NCBI RefSeq assembly: GCF_943193025.1
Contig: NZ_CALPCQ010000017.1
Coordinates: 1 to 40,797 of the forward strand
Length of the DNA: 40,797 nt
Source of the DNA: Lactobacillus agrestimuris
Lineage (GTDB): Bacteria > Bacillota > Bacilli > Lactobacillales > Lactobacillaceae
Direction: 5' to 3'
Made by a program: the position numbers and the translations under genes. Position 1 is the first letter of the stretch. Every line of letters starts with the position of its first letter. Under the pieces are notes generated by a model. That model ran no database searches, was not told where the DNA came from, and worked only from the letters and a program-made list of their open reading frames with translations. Positions 33,895 to 40,797 of the stretch are shown in pieces.

Positions 33895-34275
33895 ATGAAA
33901 TGGATTTCAAATATTGAAAAAATCGGAAAAAAAGCTGTTGATTCTGAAGATGGTATGGTAATCTTATTTGGCGAAGGTGTGAGTAAAGAATTGGCTGACG
34001 TATCAATAATTCAAAAATTTGATGCAGATAGTCCAGTTAAAACTTTTGTCTTTAAAAAAGGTGATACTTTGACTGTTGATGGTCAAACTTATGTAGCTAA
34101 CTATGTAGGCCCAATGGTTGAAAGTAACATGAAAGCTTTGGGACATGCAACTTTATTCTTCAACCGCCCTGTACCTAAGGCTCCTTTGGCTAATGCCATT
34201 TACTTTGATCCGGATATTGAACAAGTATTACCTAATTTTAAAGTTAGTGATGATATTATTTATGAGCATATTTAA
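33895..34275 (+). CDS. PTS glucitol/sorbitol IIA-like protein, orphan
   Basis: A 126-residue protein resembling the GutA/SrlB IIA component: MVILFGEGVSKELADVSIIQ, KGDTLTVDGQTYVANYVGP and the signature NMKALGHATLFF. The family passes phosphate through a histidine in the segment after the acidic turn (IHCH region in E. coli SrlB); the aligned residues here, SIIQKFDADSP, contain no histidine. The only His are in GHATL and the C-terminal YEHI. No GutB, GutC or sorbitol dehydrogenase gene is near. It is probably not a working phosphocarrier. It precedes the AI-2E transporter gene by 14 bases, so they form an operon. Confidence 0.75.
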   Translation: MKWISNIEKIGKKAVDSEDGMVILFGEGVSKELADVSIIQKFDADSPVKTFVFKKGDTLTVDGQTYVANYVGPMVESNMKALGHATLFFNRPVPKAPLANAIYFDPDIEQVLPNFKVSDDIIYEHI

Positions 34276-34289
34276 ATTTAAGGAACTTA

Positions 34290-35486
34290 ATGGAAAATAA
34301 AAAACGTAAAGCCACTTTATTTGATAAGTGGTTCTTGAATAATCGATTTAGTGTAATATTATTTAATCTCTTGTTGTTTTTCCTAATTATTTGGGTGTTC
34401 AACAAGATTTCTTTTGTCTTGAATCCAGCGTGGGTATTTATTAGCGCAATCTTACCTCCAATTATCTTAGCTGGGATTCAATTTTATATTATGAATCCAG
34501 TAGTTGACTGGCTTGAAAAAAGGTTTAAAGTGCCAAGAGTGTTGACAATTACATTACTCTTTATTTTTGTAGTTGTAATTTTGATTTGGATTATTAATAC
34601 GATTATTCCGATTGTCCAAAATCAGATCAATGCTTTGATTGAAAATTGGCCTCATATTTGGAATGATGCGGTTAAGACAACACAAAAGGCTTTAAACGAT
34701 CCGCGCCTTCAAAGTGTACGCGGTAATATAGATAATATGCTGGGAGATGCGCAAAAGACACTCTTTAAATCAAGTAAAGATACGATTAATACTACAATTG
34801 GAAATATTTCATCTGCAGTAAGTATTATTACTATGGTTGGAATGACATTGATGACCGCTCCATTTATATTATTCTTTATGTTAAAAGACGGTCATCAATT
34901 GCGACCATTTATTACTAAATTTGCTCCACAACGCTGGCAAAGTGGGCTTAGTGATCTTCTTCATGACATTAATAGTGCGGTTGCTGCTTATGTTAGAGGC
35001 CAATTAATCGTTGCTTTTTGGGTTGGAGTTATCTTTTCAATAGGATATAGCGTAATTGGTTTACCGTATGGATATGCCTTAGCGATTTTAGCCGCAGTAT
35101 TGAATTTAATTCCATACTTTGGTACTTTTATTGCCTTTATTCCAGTTGTTGTAATCGGAATTATGACATCAGTACCAATGCTTATAAAAGTTTTAATTGT
35201 TTTTGCAATTGAGCAAACTTTGGAAGGAAGATTAATTAGTCCATTAGTAATGGGCAATAAGTTGGCAATGCACCCGATTACAACAATCTTGCTTTTAATT
35301 GGTGCAAGTGCTGTTTGGGGACTTTGGGGCGTTGTATTTGGAATTCCGCTATATGCTTGCTTAAAGATAATAGTTTCTCGAGTTTATAATTATTATCGTC
35401 AAGTGTCAGATGTTTTTAACGATGAGAACACAATTTCGAAAAAAACATCTGAAAATAGTGATAAAATGTTAAATACAAATAAATAA
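34290..35486 (+). CDS. AI-2E family (PerM-like) transporter
   Basis: A 398-residue polytopic protein with about seven to eight membrane helices: two pairs at the N-terminus (18-63 and 76-104), a long amphipathic soluble segment (about 110-175) and a C-terminal bundle. The motifs DINSAVAAYVRGQLIVA, GLPYGYALAILAAVLNLIPYFGTFI and LVMGNKLAMHPITTILLLIG are diagnostic. Family members export autoinducer-2 or act in sodium/proton exchange; which applies is unknown. Ribosome site AAGGAAC. Confidence 0.9.
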   Translation: MENKKRKATLFDKWFLNNRFSVILFNLLLFFLIIWVFNKISFVLNPAWVFISAILPPIILAGIQFYIMNPVVDWLEKRFKVPRVLTITLLFIFVVVILIWIINTIIPIVQNQINALIENWPHIWNDAVKTTQKALNDPRLQSVRGNIDNMLGDAQKTLFKSSKDTINTTIGNISSAVSIITMVGMTLMTAPFILFFMLKDGHQLRPFITKFAPQRWQSGLSDLLHDINSAVAAYVRGQLIVAFWVGVIFSIGYSVIGLPYGYALAILAAVLNLIPYFGTFIAFIPVVVIGIMTSVPMLIKVLIVFAIEQTLEGRLISPLVMGNKLAMHPITTILLLIGASAVWGLWGVVFGIPLYACLKIIVSRVYNYYRQVSDVFNDENTISKKTSENSDKMLNTNK

Positions 35487-35517
35487 AAACGTGGTTTAAG
35501 TTAAACCGCGCTTTTTT
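35486..35517 (+). terminator. Terminator after the AI-2E transporter
   Basis: Stem CGTGGTTT / AAACCGCG with one T-G pair and loop AAGTT, then CTTTTTT. Confidence 0.8.
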
Positions 35518-35535
35518 ACTAACAAGGGAGACTTT

Positions 35536-36093
35536 ATGACTAATCACGTAGTTTTATATGAACCATTGATGCCTGCAAATACAGGTAATATTGCTAGAAC
35601 TTGTGCGGGTACACATACTGTACTTGACTTAATTGAACCATTAGGTTTTCAAATTGATAATAAAAAAATGAAACGTGCAGGATTGGACTATTGGGATAAA
35701 GTTGATATTAGAAAGCATGATGATTTAAATTCCTTTTTAAAGACTTTAAAGCCAACCGATGAAATGTATTTAATTTCTAAATTCTCATCGAAGAACTATA
35801 CTGATATTGATTATACTGATACAAATAGGGACTATTATTTCGTATTCGGTAAAGAAACAACAGGATTACCTGAAACATTTATGAGAGAATATTATGACCG
35901 CAACTTGCGGATTCCAATGTCTGATGATATTCGTTGTTATAATTTGTCAAATTCAGTGGCAATGGTATTGCTAGAAGCATTACGTCAGCAAGGTTTTCCA
36001 AATATGGAAACAAGTCATCACTATGAAAATGATAAGTTAAAGGACGATTATAATCGTCCTGGACGATACGAACGAAATTTAGGAGGAGAATAA
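35536..36093 (+). CDS. trmL: tRNA (cytidine/uridine-34) 2'-O-methyltransferase
   Basis: A 185-residue SPOUT-class enzyme that methylates the wobble-base ribose of tRNA-Leu. Motifs: EPLMPANTGNIARTCAGT (motif 1), FGKETTGLPE (motif 2) and RCYNLSNSVAMVLLEALRQ (motif 3, the SAM knot). Strong ribosome site AAGGGAG. Starts trmL-DUF1149-ftsK-yfmF-yfmH; the next ATG follows its stop directly. Confidence 0.93.
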   Translation: MTNHVVLYEPLMPANTGNIARTCAGTHTVLDLIEPLGFQIDNKKMKRAGLDYWDKVDIRKHDDLNSFLKTLKPTDEMYLISKFSSKNYTDIDYTDTNRDYYFVFGKETTGLPETFMREYYDRNLRIPMSDDIRCYNLSNSVAMVLLEALRQQGFPNMETSHHYENDKLKDDYNRPGRYERNLGGE

Positions 36094-36486
36094 ATGGACT
36101 TTGAAAAACTAACTCCAGTCATGGTAAGAGCTTTTCACTATGATTTAAATGAAGAATTACAAGTTAAAAATGAAGTGAATGTTGCTTTTAGAAAAGCAGC
36201 TCGTCAAAATGAAGACGGTACAACTGATGAAGGTGAAGGCGGAAGTTACTTTGAAGTTTCAGTTGTCTTTGAAGTAGCTCCAAGTCCAGGTGAATTCACC
36301 GTTAGTGGTCAAATCAGTCAAATTGTTAAATTGAAGGATTACTATGGAGATGGTCAAGATCTAGATAATAGTGATTACAAACTTTTGAGTAGACCACTAG
36401 TAGAATACATTGAAACTTTAACATATGAAGTTACTCAAGTTACATTGGATCAGCCAGTTAACTTGAATTTTGAAGCTAACTTTTAA
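36094..36486 (+). CDS. DUF1149 family protein
   Basis: A 130-residue soluble protein of the lactic acid bacterial DUF1149 family: VRAFHYDLNEELQVKNEV, SYFEVSVVFEVAPSPGEF and SRPLVEYIETLTYEVTQV. The two-strand layout with an amphipathic C-terminal helix resembles SecB-like folds, but no function is established. It starts immediately after the trmL stop (AGGAGGAG ribosome site within trmL), so translation is coupled. Confidence 0.8.
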   Translation: MDFEKLTPVMVRAFHYDLNEELQVKNEVNVAFRKAARQNEDGTTDEGEGGSYFEVSVVFEVAPSPGEFTVSGQISQIVKLKDYYGDGQDLDNSDYKLLSRPLVEYIETLTYEVTQVTLDQPVNLNFEANF

Positions 36487-36505
36487 ATTTATTAGGTGAT
36501 GGTAT

Positions 36506-38962
36506 ATGCCTAAAAAAAGTAAAAAGAAAGTGTCCAAAAAAAGTAAAAAGCAAAAAGAACAAGATTTATATTGGGTAACTGCCGGAATTATTCAGATAAT
36601 TTTAGCAGTTTTTGCTATTACTAGGGTTGGAGCATTAGGTAAACAAATTGCCAATCTGATTAGGGTATTCTTTGGCGACTCTTATATACTTGCAAGTGCG
36701 CTTTTAATTATTTTTGGACTGGTAATGGTAATTTATAATCAACCGGCGCATCTGAAAATTAAGAGAATTTTTGGCTTGATTCTATTATTTTTTGGAATTT
36801 TGTTGATTCAAAGTCAAATTTATTACTCTCATGAACTGGTTAATAGTGCTTTTATGAATGCTTTTTGGCATGAAATAGTTGGTGAATTTGGTCGTGCCAG
36901 TGTCACAGTATCTGTAGGTGGAGGACTAATTGGAGCAATTGGCTTTCAAATACTTTACCCACTTTTAGGAAAGATTGGGATTGATATATTTGCAGTTTTA
37001 TTGATTCCAATTGGTCTTTTGATGTTTTTCGATGTGAAATATCGTACAGTAGTAAATAAACTCCAATTTATTGGTCAAGGCTTCGTAAATAAGAATAAAG
37101 AAGCAGGTAGTAAACTTAAGGACAAATACGGTGAAATCAAAGAAAAACAGCAGGAAAGAAAATTAGAAAGTATCTCTAATCCTGCAGAAAGTACTGAAAG
37201 AAGAAAGCATATTTTCCCGAGTGTTATTGACTTTAAAGGAAAAGAAAAACCAGCTGAAAAATCAGATTCTGTAGAAGAATTAGAAGATACAATGCCTGAA
37301 GTTGTTACACCGGAGCCAGTAAAAGAAGATCCTGAAGAGAGTGATCCATTTTTCGATAATGCTCCCGAACCTCAAATTCAAATTGCACCTCAATCTGGTA
37401 AAAGTCCGGCTGAGTCAGATAGTTTACCAAAGTCACACTCTTACGAAGATGAAGACCGTAAGTTAAAACAAGAACTAGAAAATGTTGATCATGGCGAACT
37501 AAAAACTCCTAAGGTCAATCCAACCTATAAGAAACCGCCGTTGACACTTCTTGACCCAATAAAAACTACTGATCAAAGTAGCGATAAAGAATTAATTCAA
37601 AAAAATACGCAAACTTTACAATCTACGTTTAAGAGTTTTGGAGTCAAAGTTATTATTAAAAAGGCAATTTTAGGTCCAACAATTACTAGATATGAAGTTC
37701 AACCTGCCGTAGGAGTTAAGGTTAGCCGAATTGTAAATTTAGCTGATGATCTTGCTTTAGCACTAGCTGCAAAAGATATCAGAATTGAAGCACCTATTCC
37801 GGGAAAACCATATATTGGAATAGAGGTTCCAAATCGAACTACCTCCATGGTATCCTTTAAAGATGTGATGGAACATCAGGATGCAAAAGCCAAAAAAGAT
37901 CCTTTAGTAGTTCCACTTGGAAAAGATGTTTCTGGCCAAATAATTTCTGCTAATTTGGCTAAAATGCCCCACTTATTGATTGCTGGTTCTACTGGTTCAG
38001 GTAAGTCAGTGGCCATTAATACGATTTTAACAAGTATTTTGATGAAGGCTAAGCCTGAAGAAGTTAAATTGGTATTGATTGATCCAAAAATGGTGGAATT
38101 ATCAGTTTATGGTGGAGTACCACATCTTTTAATTCCAGTGGTAACAGATGCAAAATTGGCCGCAAATGCATTACATAAAGTAGTTAAAGAAATGGAGCGT
38201 CGTTATAAGCTTTTTGCTGCAGGCGGTGCTCGTAATATGGCCGAATATAATAAAAAAGTTTTCGAAAATAATCAGGATAAAGAAAAACCTGCAATGGAAA
38301 CCTTACCGACTATTGTTGTAGTTGTTGATGAACTTAGTGATTTAATGATGGTTGGTGGGCATGATGTTGAAGGTGCAATTGTTCGTTTAGGGCAAATGGC
38401 TCGTGCAGCTGGGATCCATATGATTTTAGCAACACAAAGACCGAGTGTAGATGTTATTACTGGTTTGATTAAGGCAAATGTGCCATCAAGAATTTCATTT
38501 GCAGTTTCTAGTGGTGTCGACTCAAGAACTATTCTTGACCAAACTGGTGCAGAAAAGCTTTTGGGACGTGGTGATATGCTCTACATGCCAATTGGTGCAT
38601 CTAAACCTGAACGTATTCAAGGAGCTTATATTGCTTCTGATGAAGTTGAAAAAGTTATTTCCTGGGTAAAACAACAGCAAGAAGCTGAATATGATGAAAA
38701 TATGATCCCACAAAAAGGTAGCTCAAAATCATCAGAAAATGATGACGAACCTGAAGATGAATTTTATAATCAAGCCGTTAGCTTAGTTAGAAAACAGCAA
38801 TCTGCCAGCGTTTCTATGCTACAGAGAAGATTTAGAATTGGTTATAATCGAGCTGCCAGAATAGTAGATGAAATGGAAGCAAAAGGAATTGTTGGTCCAT
38901 CTGAAGGATCTAAACCACGGCAAGTACTATTGCCTCCAGAAAAGGAAGAAAATGATGCTTAA
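36506..38962 (+). CDS. ftsK: DNA translocase FtsK/SpoIIIE
   Basis: An 818-residue septum-located motor that clears chromosome ends during division. It has a lysine-rich start (residues 1-20), four membrane helices (about 25-165), an acidic linker (about 225-350), and a motor with Walker A GSTGSGKSVAIN, Walker B VVVVDELSDLMM and LATQRPSVDVITG. The C-terminal winged-helix gamma domain (QSASVSMLQRRFRIGYNRAA) reads DNA polarity. Its end overlaps the yfmF start by eleven bases. Confidence 0.96.
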   Translation: MPKKSKKKVSKKSKKQKEQDLYWVTAGIIQIILAVFAITRVGALGKQIANLIRVFFGDSYILASALLIIFGLVMVIYNQPAHLKIKRIFGLILLFFGILLIQSQIYYSHELVNSAFMNAFWHEIVGEFGRASVTVSVGGGLIGAIGFQILYPLLGKIGIDIFAVLLIPIGLLMFFDVKYRTVVNKLQFIGQGFVNKNKEAGSKLKDKYGEIKEKQQERKLESISNPAESTERRKHIFPSVIDFKGKEKPAEKSDSVEELEDTMPEVVTPEPVKEDPEESDPFFDNAPEPQIQIAPQSGKSPAESDSLPKSHSYEDEDRKLKQELENVDHGELKTPKVNPTYKKPPLTLLDPIKTTDQSSDKELIQKNTQTLQSTFKSFGVKVIIKKAILGPTITRYEVQPAVGVKVSRIVNLADDLALALAAKDIRIEAPIPGKPYIGIEVPNRTTSMVSFKDVMEHQDAKAKKDPLVVPLGKDVSGQIISANLAKMPHLLIAGSTGSGKSVAINTILTSILMKAKPEEVKLVLIDPKMVELSVYGGVPHLLIPVVTDAKLAANALHKVVKEMERRYKLFAAGGARNMAEYNKKVFENNQDKEKPAMETLPTIVVVVDELSDLMMVGGHDVEGAIVRLGQMARAAGIHMILATQRPSVDVITGLIKANVPSRISFAVSSGVDSRTILDQTGAEKLLGRGDMLYMPIGASKPERIQGAYIASDEVEKVISWVKQQQEAEYDENMIPQKGSSKSSENDDEPEDEFYNQAVSLVRKQQSASVSMLQRRFRIGYNRAARIVDEMEAKGIVGPSEGSKPRQVLLPPEKEENDA

Positions 38963-40175
38963 TATAAATGTAGCAATTGAAAAGAATGAAAAGTTTACAA
39001 CAGCCAATCTTGGCTGTTTTTTGCGTTTCCCTTTGACTAAGCACAATTTGGCCTATGCAAGTTTACTAGCTAAAATGCAAATGAATGCAAGTTTGTTTTT
39101 TCCAAGAATTAGTAGTCAAGAGACAGCTTTTAAAAATTTATATGATATCCAATTTGAAGTAGTTCCACAATTATTTGGTAAAGAAATTGTATTGTCATAT
39201 ATCGCTAATTTTGTTGAGCCAACAGAACTTTTAGACCCAGATTATAATTATAAAAAAGTTATTTCGATTCTGGAAAAAGTTATTCTTCATCCAAGCTTTA
39301 ACGATAAACTAATTGAGCTTTCCAAAGAGCAATTGATTTCAGAATATGATGAAATAATGAAGCGACCCGCTACTTTTGCTTTTGATAAGTTCTTTAAAAT
39401 ATGGTATCAAGATGACCCGGATTTTAGTGATAGCTTCATTGGATCAATTGAGGAAATTAAAAGATCCACTTCAAGTTCATTAACTAATTTCTACAAGAAT
39501 TTGCGAGATGTTCCACTTTCAATAATTGGGATGGCCGAAGATAATAGGCAACTTGAGAATATTATTAAGTCTGGTTTTAAACATGCTGGTCTAATGAAAA
39601 AATTTGGGGTTGATGGTATTGCAATTTCTGCTAAAAAACGTGAAATAAGCAAGGTAGATGATCACCATAATCTTCAAGCTCAGTTAATGCTGGGTTATGC
39701 ATATAATCAAAATATAAAAATTAGTTTTGAAGATCAAATATGTGGATTAGTGTTAGCAGAATATTTAGCAGGTGATCAGTCATCAATTCTGTTTAGAAAA
39801 GTTCGAGAAGAACTAGGTGCGGCTTACTCAGTTTCTGCTGATAATTATGCTAATAATAGTTTATTCTTGATTAATGCTGGAATAGAGCCCGCAATGAGTG
39901 AAAAAGTTCAGAGAGTAATTAATAACGAGTTGCAAAAAGTAGCGGATGGAGAAATTAATCTTGAATTATTACAATTAGCCAAAAGGAGTCTTATAAATGT
40001 TGAAACTGTTAACCGAGATCGGGAAAGTTGGATTTTGGCACAGCTTTTAAGAGAGCATTTATTTGCTAAATATCGGGAATTTGATCGTTTGGCTGCTATT
40101 AAGGCAATTGGTCCTGAACAAATTGAATCGTTCGCCAAGAATTTATATTTAAATGAAAGTTATGTTTTAAAATGA
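38952..40175 (+). CDS. yfmF: YfmF-type M16 peptidase-like protein
   Basis: A 407-residue M16-fold protein. There is no HxxEH motif, so it would be the non-catalytic partner of the YfmH peptidase next door. In Bacillus, YfmF and YfmH are linked to aminopentanol modification of elongation factor P. Typical pieces are HNLAYASLLAKM, YDIQFEVVPQLFGKEIVLSY and SSILFRKVREELGAAYSVSA, the last being the M16 dimer or cavity strand. The start ATG ATG at 38952/38955 follows AAAGGAAG; ORF extension upstream is inside ftsK. Overlaps yfmH by four bases. Confidence 0.87.
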   Translation: MMLNINVAIEKNEKFTTANLGCFLRFPLTKHNLAYASLLAKMQMNASLFFPRISSQETAFKNLYDIQFEVVPQLFGKEIVLSYIANFVEPTELLDPDYNYKKVISILEKVILHPSFNDKLIELSKEQLISEYDEIMKRPATFAFDKFFKIWYQDDPDFSDSFIGSIEEIKRSTSSSLTNFYKNLRDVPLSIIGMAEDNRQLENIIKSGFKHAGLMKKFGVDGIAISAKKREISKVDDHHNLQAQLMLGYAYNQNIKISFEDQICGLVLAEYLAGDQSSILFRKVREELGAAYSVSADNYANNSLFLINAGIEPAMSEKVQRVINNELQKVADGEINLELLQLAKRSLINVETVNRDRESWILAQLLREHLFAKYREFDRLAAIKAIGPEQIESFAKNLYLNESYVLK

Positions 40176-40797
40176 TTAGACCTCAAATTATTAAAAAAAA
40201 TTATTCATCTGAATTTGAAGCGAATATTTTATTAAGAAAAAGTTTTAAGCAGAAATTTTTTGGCATTATTATTGACTTTGGAAGCAGTGATCAGCAAAAA
40301 TTACCAGGATCTGCTCATTTTTTAGAACATAAATTATTTGCTAAAGAAGATGGAGATATTGCTCATAAGTTTGAAGAATTAGGTGCAGATGTTAATGCAT
40401 ATACTTCTTTCAATGAAACAATGTATTATTGTAGCGGTATCAATCATACAAAAAAGTTAATTGATTTACTCTTTGAACTTGTTGGAAAACCATATTTTAC
40501 TGAAAAAAATGTAAATCAGGAAAAGCCAATCATTCAACAAGAGCTGGCCATGTATCAAGATGAACCGAATTGGGAAATAAATAATGCTTTGATGATTCAA
40601 ATGTTTGGTGATACTAATTTGGGGATTGATGTTGCTGGTACTAAATCTTCAATTGATGAAATGACTAAAGCAGAACTAATTAGAATATATAAGAAAAAAT
40701 ATATTGCGCCTAATATGAAATTTATTGCTACAGGTGATTTTTCTGACGAGGAAATTGAAGATATCTTTAAGCAAGTTGACAAATTACAATCAAAATA
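40172..40797 (+). CDS. yfmH: YfmH-type M16 zinc peptidase, 5' part
   Basis: The first 208 codons of a gene cut by the window end. The inverted zinc motif H49-F-L-E52-H53 (SAHFLEHKLF) and the downstream glutamate helix EKPIIQQELAMYQDEP are those of active M16 peptidases. It begins with an ATGA overlap with yfmF, so both subunits are made in step. The AYTSFNETMYY strand supports the fold. Confidence 0.88.
   Translation, partial: MIRPQIIKKNYSSEFEANILLRKSFKQKFFGIIIDFGSSDQQKLPGSAHFLEHKLFAKEDGDIAHKFEELGADVNAYTSFNETMYYCSGINHTKKLIDLLFELVGKPYFTEKNVNQEKPIIQQELAMYQDEPNWEINNALMIQMFGDTNLGIDVAGTKSSIDEMTKAELIRIYKKKYIAPNMKFIATGDFSDEEIEDIFKQVDKLQSK

Noticed and set aside
1..40797. Insertion sequence, prophage, CRISPR array or toxin-antitoxin pair
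   Set aside because: Read on both strands: no transposase, integrase, regularly spaced repeat array or paired small toxin genes were seen.

Overview
The window is a low-GC, gene-dense stretch of Firmicutes chromosome that fits a Lactobacillus of the acidophilus group (gasseri/johnsonii/acidophilus relatives). The basis is AT-rich codon use, AGGAGG-type ribosome sites with frequent TTG starts, a CIRCE-controlled clpE, oleate hydratase, DUF1149 and DUF1827 proteins, and the spx-mecA-coiA-spxH-CYTH-relQ-nadK-rluD order shared with Bacillus yjb genes. The species call is inference. I see no insertion sequence, prophage or CRISPR array; this looks like core chromosome.

Layout. 1-7.3 kb (mostly +): a nitroreductase tail, a CNNM/CorC-type membrane protein, hypoxanthine phosphoribosyltransferase, a membrane-anchored GH25-like protein with an altered active site, a DEAD-box helicase overlapping a stand-alone PTS EIIC, tRNA-Arg(CCT), a two-helix small protein and UDP-GlcNAc 2-epimerase. 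7.3-12.5 kb: GtrA and flavodoxin (-), then methionine aminopeptidase, YihY/BrkB, GalU, a 95-aa unknown (-) and an exported-type alpha/beta hydrolase. 12.5-12.8 kb holds no protein gene but encodes what looks like a structured RNA of about 220-260 nt with a cre-like box, an extended -10 promoter, a 14-bp closing stem and a strong terminator. 12.8-18.6 kb: RlmD (-), RecX, an effector-binding-like protein, a membrane protein (-), a soluble CorC protein and prfC, whose reading frame is broken by one base near its start.

18.7-29.9 kb is a protein quality control, PTS and stress block: DUF1827 and clpE (-, CIRCE operator), a 60-aa protein, ptsH-ptsI, spx, mecA, coiA, spxH and a CYTH protein (-), then relQ-nadK-rluD overlapping by 4 bases each. 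Spx, its degradation adaptor SpxH, MecA, a Clp ATPase and an alarmone synthetase lie close together. 30-40.8 kb: oleate hydratase behind a tandem-repeat promoter, a VTT-domain protein and 6-phosphogluconolactonase (-), a GutA-like protein without its phosphorylatable histidine, an AI-2E family transporter, trmL-DUF1149-ftsK-yfmF-yfmH (the last cut by the window end).

Strongest leads for follow-up: the structured RNA at 12,539-12,796; the prfC frameshift at 17,091-17,094; the CIRCE/promoter overlap at clpE; the tandem 16-bp repeats at the oleate hydratase promoter; and several proteins that keep a family fold while losing signature residues (GH25-like, GutA-like, SpxH, RlmD). All names come from reading the sequence; no database search was run.
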